From SIG603 sp964370635 (GTDB lineage: Bacteria > Bacillota > Clostridia > Oscillospirales > Acutalibacteraceae), in contig CAYJJU010000001.1 in the NCBI GenBank assembly GCA_964370635.1, positions 144,155 through 208,154 on the forward strand: a stretch of DNA of 64,000 nucleotides, given 5' to 3'. The position numbers and the translations under genes are program-made. This document shows positions 25,387-33,516 of this stretch, in pieces; positions within the stretch are counted from its first letter, which is position 1, and each line of letters opens with the position of its first letter. Below the pieces are notes generated by a model. It was not told where the DNA came from. It ran no database searches and saw only the letters and a list, made by a program, of their open reading frames with translations.

Positions 25387-25699
25387 TTTCTATTACCTCC
25401 TCTAAAATATTGTCTATTACCGTCTTGTAAATCTTCCATTCATCACAAAAATATGACAATTTTGCCCTACCTTCAACTGTAATGCTGTAGTACTTTCTGT
25501 TTCTTCCGTCAAACTGCCTGTCGTAGGTTGTAAGCAAACCCTCTTTTGATAGTCGCCTTAAAACGGGATAGAGTGCCGATTCTGACACGTCTATGGAGTT
25601 TGCCACCTTTTGCGTAAGGTCATAACCATAGGTGTCGCCCTGTGCGACTATGCCTAAAACACAGGCGTCTAAAAGCTTTGCTGCCACACTGTAAATCAT
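25352..25699 (-). CDS. PadR-family transcriptional regulator
   Basis: 115 residues with the PadR winged helix: CVLGIVAQGDTYGYDLTQKV, then the recognition region SESALYPVLRRLSKEGLL and the wing GRNRKYYSITVEGRAKL. A short C-terminal helix is typical of PadR subfamily 2. First gene of the operon with DUF1700 and DUF4097; GGAGGG lies 6 nt before the ATG. Probably represses its own operon through the ATAC-N9-GTAT site within its promoter. Confidence 0.94.
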   Translation of the reverse strand: MIYSVAAKLLDACVLGIVAQGDTYGYDLTQKVANSIDVSESALYPVLRRLSKEGLLTTYDRQFDGRNRKYYSITVEGRAKLSYFCDEWKIYKTVIDNILEEVIENEQGTVLQNTK

Positions 25700-25730
25700 G
25701 CCAAGCCCTCCTTATTTATTTTTGCAACAA

Positions 25731-25761
25731 TATTATACAACGAATAGTATTGTTTTGTCAA
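25731..25761 (-). promoter_or_regulatory. padR operon promoter with a PadR-like inverted repeat
   Basis: On the minus strand TTGACA (25756-25761), 19-bp spacer and TATAAT (25731-25736). The spacer and -10 contain ATAC-N9-GTAT, close to the ATGT-N8-ACAT form of known PadR operators. Autoregulation is inferred. Confidence 0.6.
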
Positions 25762-25830
25762 TACCATGTTTGAAATTTGCATTTTTTTATGGTAAAATAA
25801 TACGAATAAACTAAAAGGAAGTGTGTATCC

Positions 25831-27000
25831 ATGAACTTTAAAATAGCCGCTGACAATGCAGAACAATATATAATAGAAAAAAGGCGCTTCTACCACGCCT
25901 GCCCTGAAACTTCGTTTAACGAAAAAAACACCACAGTCTCTCTAAAAAAAGATTTAGAAGAAATGGGGCTTGAGGTAAATCTTTTTGACGGCGTTTACGG
26001 CCTTTATTCCGACATAGTGGGAAACAAGGACGGCAAAACAGTGGCACTTAGGGCAGACATTGACGCACTTAAAATAGACGAGGCAACAGGCCTTAGCTTT
26101 GCATCTACTAACGGCAATATGCACGCCTGTGGGCACGACACTCATATAGCAATGCTTTTAGGCGCCGCAAAAATACTAAGTGAAAATAAAGACAAGCTAA
26201 ACGGCACAGTGCGCCTAATATTCCAACCGGCCGAGGAGGTTGCAAAAGGTGCGGCACTTATAATTAAACAAGGTGTGATGAACGGCGTGGACGCGGTGTA
26301 TTCCGGGCATATTTGGGGAAATTTTGACGCGCCCGGAATCAGCATAGAAAGCGGAAACCGCATGGCAGGCAGTGCGACCGTAAACATCACTGTAACAGGA
26401 CTTGGAGCACATGCAAGTGCGCCAAACTTAGGCGTTGACGCCATACTTGCAGGCAGTGCAGTGGTCATGGCTTTACAGCAATATGTGTCAAGAATTAATG
26501 ACCCACTAAACCCCTTGGTGTTAAGTATAGGCACTTTCCATGCAGGCTCAAACTTTAATGTAATAGCAAACGAAGTTAAAATGAGCGGCAGTATAAGAAC
26601 TTTTTCAAATGAAATGCTCGACACGGCCTATGCCACACTTTCAAATATAGTAGAAAGCACGGCTAAAGCCTATGGTGCAAGTGCCACAATCACTGTGGAA
26701 AAAATGACAATTCCCGTGATAAACAGCAATGAAAGACTTCTGAGTATTGCACAAAATGCGGTGAAAAAAATGTATGGCGAGGAGTATTTAACTCATCTCG
26801 ACACAATAATGGGCAGCGAAGATTTTTCAGAATACACCCAGTGTTGCGACGGAATTTTCTCGTTTTTAGGGAGTAGAAACAGGGAAAAAAATATCACCTA
26901 CACCAACCACCATGAGCAGTTTGATGTAGATGAAAGTGTTTTAAAAAGAGGCAGTGCGCTGTACGCACAGTTTGCATTTGATTTTTTAAATGACAATTAA
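25831..27000 (+). CDS. M20-family amidohydrolase (N-acyl amino acid / hippurate hydrolase type)
   Basis: 389 residues of the M20D type, which removes acyl groups from amino acids or cleaves related amides. Metal-site motifs: MHACGHDTHIAMLLGAA (near residue 93), FQPAEEVAKGA (catalytic Glu), and MGSEDFSEY near the C-terminus. A lid domain lies in the middle (GLGAHASAPNLGVDAI). GGAAGTG precedes the ATG. Tail-to-tail with mrpD, the two stop codons overlapping by 4 bp. The substrate cannot be told from the sequence. Confidence 0.9.
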   Translation: MNFKIAADNAEQYIIEKRRFYHACPETSFNEKNTTVSLKKDLEEMGLEVNLFDGVYGLYSDIVGNKDGKTVALRADIDALKIDEATGLSFASTNGNMHACGHDTHIAMLLGAAKILSENKDKLNGTVRLIFQPAEEVAKGAALIIKQGVMNGVDAVYSGHIWGNFDAPGISIESGNRMAGSATVNITVTGLGAHASAPNLGVDAILAGSAVVMALQQYVSRINDPLNPLVLSIGTFHAGSNFNVIANEVKMSGSIRTFSNEMLDTAYATLSNIVESTAKAYGASATITVEKMTIPVINSNERLLSIAQNAVKKMYGEEYLTHLDTIMGSEDFSEYTQCCDGIFSFLGSRNREKNITYTNHHEQFDVDESVLKRGSALYAQFAFDFLNDN

Positions 27001-28586
27001 ACTATTAACAGCGCCAAATTTACAGTGACAAAAAAAGCTACCATTGCCATTATTATTTGCTGAAAATTAAACGAAATTCTTCCGAATTTTTCAAACACTG
27101 CATTTCCTTTAATTAAATATTTAAAAATAAAATACGATGCCACTAGGGACAATACATATATTACAGATTTTTGTATGTATTGTCCTGTATTTATGCTCAA
27201 ACTAGCGTTAAAGACAAACTGCATAATCTGTGTGCCGAAAACCCCTCCTGCAATGCAGGCAAGGCCTAAGAAAAATATTACCATTCTTTTAAGTAGTACT
27301 CCGCCCTCAACCTCTGAGCCTTTCCCGAGGAAAACATATGAGTACTTTGTAAATACTAAAACCGTGCCTACATTTATGGCTATTATCAAATATTCTATCC
27401 AAGTGCCGTGCACTCCCGACTGTATAAAATACTTTGATATGCTACCATTTATAAACGGCGCTCCTGTAATGCCCAAAATGCCTATAATTGTTATGGTAGA
27501 CGTCACGGGCATGGTCTTAAAGACACCCGAAATTTCCCTGATATCACGGGTTTTATAGCGCTTAATTATCATTCCTGCCGATAAAAATAGTAGCGCTTTA
27601 AAAATTGCGTGGCAAATTATATGGTAAAGCCCTCCGTAATTTGAAATTTCATTGTCGACGCTTAGCGCTATGGCAATAAGCCCTATTTGCGACACCGTGG
27701 AATATGCCAAAATCAGCTTTATATCGGTTTGAGCCACGGCAAAGGCTATGCCTAAAACCGCAGTTATCGCCCCTATTATTATAAAAAACAAATGATAGTC
27801 CACCATGCCATAAAACAAATTTGTGAAAACGTAAAACATAAAAATTCCGTTTTTTACATAAAGTCCTGACAAAATTGCCGACACCGACGAGGGCGCACTC
27901 GGCGTGCCATGAGCCCTTGGAAGCCAGCTAAAAAGCGGAAAAAATGCACTTTTTAGGCAAACTGCGGTCATGATAAACGCAAAAGGAAGAAGTAGCGACT
28001 GTGGGTCTGCATGGGGCATTAACTCCTTGATTTTTGTTATAGATAAAACGCCAAAAATCTTATATAAATAACCTATGCCAAACAAATAAAACACCATGCA
28101 AATTACCTGTGACAAAAGATAAACCATGCCGTCATACATCGAGCGACTATCTTTTTTGAACATTATTAAAATAGCAACCACCACAGTGGCGACTTCAAGT
28201 AATACATAGATATTAAAGAGGTCGTCTGTTAAAAACACACCGCTTAATAGGCCTTGCAAGATAAAAAACAGCATTGCAAATTTTTTATCAAAAAAGCTCT
28301 CTTTCATCGTGTAGATAAAGCAGGCGGAAAAAAGCATTACGGAAAGTCCCACATAAATAATGTTTAGCCTATCCGCTATTAAGACTATGCCCATGACGTC
28401 GACCTCGGCACCCAAAACATTTTTCATCTGCCCATTCTCTACTATATCATAAAGACTTAGCAAAAAAAGCGCAAGCAAGGCAAGCTCCACCAAAACTATG
28501 CAAGTTTTTATTGGAATTTTAGGTATGGTATAAATCATTACGCCCGAAAGTATGGGAACCACCACAAAACACATCAAAAGCATCAT
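26997..28586 (-). CDS. mrpD: Antiporter-like subunit MrpD/MbhH (proton-translocating)
   Basis: 529 residues with about 14 membrane helices, of the NuoL/M/N-MrpD family. The family's charged residues are visible: a Glu in NIYVLLEVATVVVAILIM, a Lys in CLKSAFFPLFSWLPRAHGTP, and a Lys in YHIICHAIFKALLFLSAGMI. It couples ion movement in Mrp Na+/H+ antiporters and MBH-type hydrogenases. It overlaps mrpC by 4 nt and is the only large antiporter subunit in the operon; no MrpA N-terminal antiporter domain is present. Confidence 0.92.
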   Translation of the reverse strand: MMLLMCFVVVPILSGVMIYTIPKIPIKTCIVLVELALLALFLLSLYDIVENGQMKNVLGAEVDVMGIVLIADRLNIIYVGLSVMLFSACFIYTMKESFFDKKFAMLFFILQGLLSGVFLTDDLFNIYVLLEVATVVVAILIMFKKDSRSMYDGMVYLLSQVICMVFYLFGIGYLYKIFGVLSITKIKELMPHADPQSLLLPFAFIMTAVCLKSAFFPLFSWLPRAHGTPSAPSSVSAILSGLYVKNGIFMFYVFTNLFYGMVDYHLFFIIIGAITAVLGIAFAVAQTDIKLILAYSTVSQIGLIAIALSVDNEISNYGGLYHIICHAIFKALLFLSAGMIIKRYKTRDIREISGVFKTMPVTSTITIIGILGITGAPFINGSISKYFIQSGVHGTWIEYLIIAINVGTVLVFTKYSYVFLGKGSEVEGGVLLKRMVIFFLGLACIAGGVFGTQIMQFVFNASLSINTGQYIQKSVIYVLSLVASYFIFKYLIKGNAVFEKFGRISFNFQQIIMAMVAFFVTVNLALLIV

Positions 28587-28948
28587 AACTGCTCCATTCT
28601 CATTTTATGAACTTGCTTCCAGTCAGAATTTCCGTATAAATGATATAGATTAATAAACATGCAAAGCGCTATTGCGGTAACCGCAACCCCTATTACTATC
28701 GCAGTTATCATTAAGGCCTGTGGAAGTGGGTCGGCGATACCTGTCACCACCGCTTCACCTGCGGTGCTTACATCAATAGGCGGAACATCCTCAGGGCTTG
28801 CACCTATTGTAAGATAAAAAGTGACCGCCCCCACTTCCATTATTGAAATTGAAATTATGGTTTTTAGCATTCTCCTACTGCTAAAAATTCCGTATAATCC
28901 GATAAAGAAAAGCAAAATTGCCACGTTCTCCCCTGTTATTAAATGCAT
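28583..28948 (-). CDS. mrpC: NuoK-like subunit MrpC/MbhG
   Basis: 121 residues, three membrane helices. Features: FFIGLYGIFSSRRMLKTIIS, SISIMEVGAVTFYLTIGA with the NuoK-type Glu in helix 2, and the third helix DPLPQALMITAIVIGVAVTA, which has the DPLPQALxLTAIVIG signature of the MrpC family. Overlaps mrpD by 4 nt. Separated from mrpB by the solute-binding lipoprotein gene. Confidence 0.94.
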   Translation of the reverse strand: MHLITGENVAILLFFIGLYGIFSSRRMLKTIISISIMEVGAVTFYLTIGASPEDVPPIDVSTAGEAVVTGIADPLPQALMITAIVIGVAVTAIALCMFINLYHLYGNSDWKQVHKMRMEQL

Positions 28949-28975
28949 AATCCCCCTCCTTTTTTACAGCTTGTG

Positions 28976-30418
28976 CTACCCAACTTCACCAAAATAAATA
29001 TCCGCACGATTTTGCATTTTCCCTGCACATTCTTCTGCCGTCATTAAACCATCGTAAAAGTCAAATTGCAACTCGTTGAGTGCTTTATACAAACTCGTTC
29101 CCGGCACTTGGGTCGCAAGTGGCATACTTAAAACTTCATTTACATAGTCTATGTATTCATCGACATACTCCTGCGGTAGCCGATTGGCCTGTGCATAGGC
29201 TTCTGTGTATTTCTTAAAATTATTTTTATTTATCGGTATATACGAATCACCAAATCTGTCGCCGTTCCATTTACCTATATCGGTATTAAATGTTACGGTT
29301 TCGCTCTCTTCTATACAGTATTTTAAAAACTCCCATGCAAGTTTAGGATTCTTTGCGGTAGTGGGTATTGCTATATATCCGCCGTTCACAGGAAGTATTT
29401 CCCCTTTTGAATTTGCCACAGGTATTGCTTCACTAATTCTTTCACTTTCTCCAAACATGAGTGGCGTGGTTGAATACTCGGAAATTAGTGACTCAAAGAG
29501 AATATAATTTTGAGTAAACAGATACTTCTCTCTAGGTAAAAATGTTTCACTCGCCCCTTCGTCCTTTGGACTACTCGCGTTAAATTTCAAATCTCCTATT
29601 CCAACACCAATGCTTGAAAAAATCAAATTGGTTTTTTCGTAGTTATTGGTCACATTAAGATAATCGACAAACTGCTCATTTTCAAAATTGATTTCTCCCG
29701 CTTCATTGTCATAACACGCAGCCATTTCATTGCTTGCAAAAGCCATTTTCCCTATTAAATCTTCATTTGCAAAATGAGTAATTTCGGGATAGCTTCCATC
29801 TTCAAGCACTTTATAGTAGGAGTCATACAAAAATTCATAGTCGACAGATTCCATAGTGCTCAAGTCGACCCCTACAGCACTTAGGACATCTTTTCTTCCT
29901 ACAACAGAGTTAAAACCTATTAAACTCGGCATATTGTAAAGCTTGCCGTCATGTTCAAAGGCTTCAAATATACCGGTAAAATAATCTTCTTTATTAAAAT
30001 CAGGGTCGCTGTCCATAAATTCATATAAATCAAAAACCAAGCCACTCGCCATAAAATCCGTTACATAATCGGAAGTATTGTATATAATGTCCGGCGAGTT
30101 TCCTGCAAACATGTTTACGGTTAAATCGTCTCTGTACTTTTCAAGTGCAAGCATTACTTCCGAATGTTCAACCGATGACAAGTCCACTGCAGTATCATTT
30201 ACTTCAATTTCAACATTTGGATGTAGCTCAGCAAAGCCTTTTGCTAAGGTATACCAGCCGTAATAATCGACTCCGACAAATTCACTTGAAATGCTCAGAG
30301 TGCCTGAAAGTTCTCCCCCATTTACTATTTCTGCCGGATTTGGAGGGCCTGTGCCACAGGCTGTGAGTATTAACACTGTGCAGATTAATAATGCGATTAT
30401 TCTTCTAATTTTTTTCAT
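28976..30418 (-). CDS. Solute-binding lipoprotein (ABC transporter type) inside the Mrp operon
   Basis: The ATG at 30418 follows AAAGGAG with 8-nt spacing. The 480-residue protein starts MKKIRRIIALLICTVLILTAC, a lipobox with the acylated Cys at 21. It then has the extracellular binding-protein family 1 layout: FAELHPNVEIEVND, FAGNSPDIIYNTSDYVTDFM, VNGGYIAIPTTAKNPKLAWE. Such proteins bind sugars or other solutes outside the cell. No permease or ATPase genes are near. It lies between mrpB and mrpC with 14- and 27-nt gaps, so it is transcribed with the antiporter genes. Ligand unknown. Confidence 0.85.
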   Translation of the reverse strand: MKKIRRIIALLICTVLILTACGTGPPNPAEIVNGGELSGTLSISSEFVGVDYYGWYTLAKGFAELHPNVEIEVNDTAVDLSSVEHSEVMLALEKYRDDLTVNMFAGNSPDIIYNTSDYVTDFMASGLVFDLYEFMDSDPDFNKEDYFTGIFEAFEHDGKLYNMPSLIGFNSVVGRKDVLSAVGVDLSTMESVDYEFLYDSYYKVLEDGSYPEITHFANEDLIGKMAFASNEMAACYDNEAGEINFENEQFVDYLNVTNNYEKTNLIFSSIGVGIGDLKFNASSPKDEGASETFLPREKYLFTQNYILFESLISEYSTTPLMFGESERISEAIPVANSKGEILPVNGGYIAIPTTAKNPKLAWEFLKYCIEESETVTFNTDIGKWNGDRFGDSYIPINKNNFKKYTEAYAQANRLPQEYVDEYIDYVNEVLSMPLATQVPGTSLYKALNELQFDFYDGLMTAEECAGKMQNRADIYFGEVG

Positions 30419-30432
30419 TTTCCTTTCTCCTT

Positions 30433-31107
30433 TCAATTGTCTTCATAATGTACAAAACGGTAAAATATAATGCTTAGTCCGCAAAATACCTTTAAGCCTA
30501 TGAGCAAATTCATTATTATAAGGTACGGTACGTTAAATTCAAAATACTCAAAGTAAAGGTTTGATACAGCAAAGCTGAGTGCAAACAGTGCTATAAGTAA
30601 AAATAGAAATTTTTCCACCTTTTCATATGAGTAAAAATTTATTACTTTGTCGGGTCTTACAAGATAGACGCAGATAAACGCCGAAGATAGCGCCGCCCCG
30701 CCTTGAAAGCCGCCGCCCGGTGTGTTGTGGCCGTTGATTATCAGATAAACCGACAGCATAATTATTATGGGAACTACCATTGCTATGCTGTTTTTTGAGC
30801 GATTAATCACTGCATCTGATGCATATTTATTTGAAAAATTTGGCACTATGTCGTGCTCATGCCTTGAAAAATGTATTACGCCCATGACGCTTACAAGTAG
30901 CATTAAGGCCTCAAAAATAGTGTCAAACACCCTGTAATTTAGGTAAATTGACGCCACCGAATTAAGCGCACCCGTGTCTGTAAAGTAGTTTTGCAGTACA
31001 AGCGCTTGTAATTCTTTCCCAACATTCTCCACCGAGCTTGCAAGATACAAGGTAAGTAAAGCGCCTACACTTGCCAGCACCAAGCCAAAAACCCTTGTCT
31101 TCCTCAT
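30433..31107 (-). CDS. mrpB: Fused MbhE-MrpB/MbhF subunit
   Basis: 224 residues. Residues 1-85 resemble the MbhE/MrpA C-terminal unit (LNSVASIYLNYRVFDTIFEALMLLVSVMGV). From about residue 105 there is an MrpB (MnhB) domain with four helices and the motif NGHNTPGGGFQGGAALSSA. In MBH hydrogenases these are separate proteins E and F; here they form one chain. Overlaps the upstream DUF4040 gene by 4 nt. Confidence 0.88.
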   Translation of the reverse strand: MRKTRVFGLVLASVGALLTLYLASSVENVGKELQALVLQNYFTDTGALNSVASIYLNYRVFDTIFEALMLLVSVMGVIHFSRHEHDIVPNFSNKYASDAVINRSKNSIAMVVPIIIMLSVYLIINGHNTPGGGFQGGAALSSAFICVYLVRPDKVINFYSYEKVEKFLFLLIALFALSFAVSNLYFEYFEFNVPYLIIMNLLIGLKVFCGLSIIFYRFVHYEDN

Positions 31108-31673
31108 GAAATTTCCTCCCCGTCCACGGAATAAAATTCCACATTATCAAATGTCTTCAGCTCAATTTTATCCTTGTTAAAATTTTTAGCAAGCATTCCT
31201 TTTATGGCCACCACGTGGCTTTCTACATTAGAGCCATAGACAATTATTTTTTCTCCCTCTTTTTCTAGTATCAAATCGTATAAATGCTCATCTGCAATGT
31301 CTTTTGGATTTTCGTGCGTGAAAACCGACTGTGCCTCAAGGTCGTTTTCACTGCAGTAGTCCATAACCTTTGACGCAACTTCCTCCATTCCTGCCCTCAC
31401 CTTAAAATCACTCTGCTTATTTTCTGATTTTGAAGAAAAGTACACATAAAACGTGCGGTGTTTTTTTAGTGCAACTATAAAAAGTATGGTAGACAGCGCA
31501 CTTCCTATCACAGCCTCCGCAACTGCGACATCGGGTGCATGATAAATCAAATAGCAAAACGCCGCCAAGAGCGAAAGCGCCGAGAGCGCAACTATTATTC
31601 TCTTCAAATTCCTGCTTGAAACTATGTAAATCGCCGTCACTATCATTAGTATAAAAATCAATTTATCAATCAT
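31104..31673 (-). CDS. DUF4040 (MbhD/MrpA C-terminal type) subunit with a soluble extension
   Basis: 189 residues. The first 70 form the three-helix DUF4040 unit (MIVTAIYIVSSRNLKRIIVA, then YHAPDVAVAEAVIGSALSTI), as in MbhD. Residues about 80-189 form a hydrophilic domain with alternating strands and helices (EKIIVYGSNVESHVVAIKGM) that I do not recognise. The orthologous MbhD is about 95 residues, so the extension is unusual. It overlaps mrpG by 8 nt and the fused mrpB by 4 nt. Confidence 0.85.
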   Translation of the reverse strand: MIDKLIFILMIVTAIYIVSSRNLKRIIVALSALSLLAAFCYLIYHAPDVAVAEAVIGSALSTILFIVALKKHRTFYVYFSSKSENKQSDFKVRAGMEEVASKVMDYCSENDLEAQSVFTHENPKDIADEHLYDLILEKEGEKIIVYGSNVESHVVAIKGMLAKNFNKDKIELKTFDNVEFYSVDGEEIS

Positions 31674-31974
31674 CTTCCTCTTTCTCCTTTTCCTTTATTT
31701 TATAGCCTGAAAAGAAAGCCGACGAGGCAATTGACGAGGAAACTATGGGATTTATTACGAGTATTAGCCCCAAAATTAAAAGTACCTTAAAAGAGAACAC
31801 ATTGACACCGCTTACCAGCATTATACCAAGTAAGATAGTTACAAGCCCTATTGTATCTATGTCTGCCGCCGCCAATAGTCTGGAATAGAAATTTTCAAAC
31901 CTATATATCCCCAGTAGGCCGATAAATATGAAAATCAAACCTAAGCTTATCAGCACAAAACCGACAATCAGCAT
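31666..31974 (-). CDS. mrpG: Mrp/Mbh subunit G
   Basis: 102 residues, three helices. Family features: FIGLLGIYRFENFYSRLLAA (the GxxGxxRxxDxxxRLHA-like region), then ADIDTIGLVTILLGIMLVSG and NPIVSSSIASSAFFSGYKIK. Short acidic/basic C-terminal tail. Overlaps the DUF4040 gene by 8 nt. Confidence 0.92.
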   Translation of the reverse strand: MLIVGFVLISLGLIFIFIGLLGIYRFENFYSRLLAAADIDTIGLVTILLGIMLVSGVNVFSFKVLLILGLILVINPIVSSSIASSAFFSGYKIKEKEKEEDD

Positions 31975-31987
31975 AAATCTTCCCCCT

Positions 31988-32239
31988 TTATTTATTTTTG
32001 CGCAAAAACCTCGAAACAGAAGTCGTGCCGACGAAACCTAAAATCGCTATTACTAAAGCGATATCAAGGTAAAACGACTGTCCGTGAATGAATGAGTATA
32101 ATATGATTATCACAATAATTTTACTGCAAAGCAGGGAAGAACCTAAAAGCCTATCCCACAAAGACGGGCCTATGACTATCCTCACAGTGCTTATAAAACT
32201 TGCAATAATCAGTGCTATTGTTACAAATTGTAAAAACAT
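31988..32239 (-). CDS. mrpF: Mrp/Mbh subunit F
   Basis: 83 residues from the ATG at 32239; an ATG four codons upstream (32251) is in frame, but the GGGGGG run between them fits a binding site for the inner ATG. Three helices, with the family motif RIVIGPSLWDRLLGSSLLCS after helix 1 and YLDIALVIAILGFVGTTSVS in helix 3. Follows mrpE after 24 nt. Confidence 0.9.
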   Translation of the reverse strand: MFLQFVTIALIIASFISTVRIVIGPSLWDRLLGSSLLCSKIIVIIILYSFIHGQSFYLDIALVIAILGFVGTTSVSRFLRKNK

Positions 32240-32263
32240 TTTGCCCCCCATTTATAAAAAATC

Positions 32264-32755
32264 TTATTCATCTTTTTTAAGTGCATATTCAAGCTCAAGT
32301 AAATGCGGCTCAAACACGGCGGCAGGGTTTTCCTCCTCACAGTGAAGCGAGAGCACTGTAAGCTTTCCATTTATGTTGTCCACCGTAATAGTGCCGGGTG
32401 TCAGCGTGATTGACGACGCTATAATATTGTGTATGCTCACATTTTTAATCCGCTTGTCTATACTGCATTTAACAAAGCCCGGATTGATTTTTCCTGTAAT
32501 TATGCTATACGTTGCGCTGATTCCCGATGCGTAAATTTTAACGAGTAAAAAAGCTATGTATTTTACAAATTTAAGCACAGGCAAGTAAAACACCTTTACA
32601 TAGCTAAAACCAAGTAAATAGGAGCTTAAGCAGATGCTAAAGCCGACGACAACAACCCCAGTAATAAGATTAAATAGGCTAAATCCGTCGTTCATGACTA
32701 TCCAAATTACTAAAAAAAGCAGTGGAATACTGCATTTTCCAAGCTTATTTTGCAT
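32264..32755 (-). CDS. mrpE: Mrp/Mbh subunit E
   Basis: 163 residues. Two or three N-terminal helices (LFLVIWIVMNDGFSLFNLIT, then FVKYIAFLLVKIYASGISAT) precede a cytosolic domain with the MrpE signature SITLTPGTITVDNINGKLTV. First gene of the operon mrpE-F-G-DUF4040-mrpB-lipoprotein-mrpC-mrpD; its promoter lies just upstream. Confidence 0.93.
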   Translation of the reverse strand: MQNKLGKCSIPLLFLVIWIVMNDGFSLFNLITGVVVVGFSICLSSYLLGFSYVKVFYLPVLKFVKYIAFLLVKIYASGISATYSIITGKINPGFVKCSIDKRIKNVSIHNIIASSITLTPGTITVDNINGKLTVLSLHCEEENPAAVFEPHLLELEYALKKDE

Positions 32756-32796
32756 AACTACCCCTCCTTTTACCGATACTTTAATTTCTTTAACTC

Positions 32797-32825
32797 ATTA
32801 TATCAAAAAAATTGCATAATTACAA
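32797..32825 (-). promoter_or_regulatory. Predicted promoter of the Mrp-type operon
   Basis: On the minus strand TTGTAA (32820-32825), 17-bp spacer and TATAAT (32797-32802), 42 nt from the mrpE ATG. Confidence 0.6.
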
Positions 32826-32881
32826 TAAAAATTTACATCTATTTCAATAATTTTTATGGATATTTTTAGAAGTAATAACAC

Positions 32882-32911
32882 TTGAAAACTAAATACTTTC
32901 TTTGATATAAT
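32882..32911 (+). promoter_or_regulatory. Predicted promoter of the DHFR-like gene
   Basis: TTGAAA (32882-32887), 18-bp spacer and TATAAT (32906-32911), 29 nt from the ATG at 32940. Confidence 0.6.
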
Positions 32912-32939
32912 TAAGCAAAATAAAATATTTGGAGGAATT

Positions 32940-33473
32940 ATGAAAAAAGTAGTAGCATACATTGCGACGAGTGTAGACGGTTATGTTGCAGACAAAAACG
33001 GTGGTGTAGGCTGGCTTTCGGGAGACGGAAGCGACAGCGAAAACTTTGGTAGCTATCCCGAATTTATTGAAACTGTAGACACAGTTATTTTGGGATATAA
33101 GACTTATCATCATATTGTAAGCGAGCTTTCGCCCGAAAATTGGCCGTATGAAGGCAAAACAAGCTATGTCCTAAGCCACAAAAAATTAGAGAATACCGGT
33201 GGCATTAATTTTACCGATGAAGAACTTACTAGCCTCATTTCCAGGCTGAAATTAGAAGAGGGTAAAAATATTTGGATATGCGGTGGAGCAAATATTATAA
33301 AACAGCTTCACGAAAAAAACTTGATTGACACCTACTGCCTAAGCGTCATCCCTACTATTTTAGGCTCAGGCACGGCACTGTTTAAAGAGGGCGAGAAAGA
33401 AGTAAAGCTTAAACTAATATCCACGACTAGCTATAATGGAATTGTAGATTTAGTCTACGAAAAAAGGGAATAA
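32940..33473 (+). CDS. Dihydrofolate reductase-like protein (RibD C-terminal family)
   Basis: 177 residues, GGAGG ahead of the ATG. Motifs: YIATSVDGYVADKNGGVGWL at the N-terminus, VILGYKTYHHI, and the NADPH-binding region IWICGGANIIKQLHEKNLID. This is the YwjB/YyaP type of pyrimidine-reductase-like protein. It lacks an N-terminal deaminase domain and is too divergent to call FolA. A single gene; substrate unknown. Confidence 0.88.
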   Translation: MKKVVAYIATSVDGYVADKNGGVGWLSGDGSDSENFGSYPEFIETVDTVILGYKTYHHIVSELSPENWPYEGKTSYVLSHKKLENTGGINFTDEELTSLISRLKLEEGKNIWICGGANIIKQLHEKNLIDTYCLSVIPTILGSGTALFKEGEKEVKLKLISTTSYNGIVDLVYEKRE

Positions 33474-33478
33474 AAAAC

Positions 33479-33509
33479 GGCTGTGGCACAATCGAAATGC
33501 GCCACAGCC
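33479..33509. terminator. Bidirectional terminator between the DHFR-like and His-rich genes
   Basis: GGCTGTGGC (33479-33487) pairs with GCCACAGCC (33501-33509). The minus strand has GTTTTTT directly after it, closing the His-rich gene; the plus tail is T-rich too. Confidence 0.8.
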
Positions 33510-33516
33510 TTATTCT

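Noticed and set aside
28976..30418. Complete ABC sugar transporter
   Set aside because: Only the binding lipoprotein is present; flanking genes are antiporter subunits, not permeases or ATPases.
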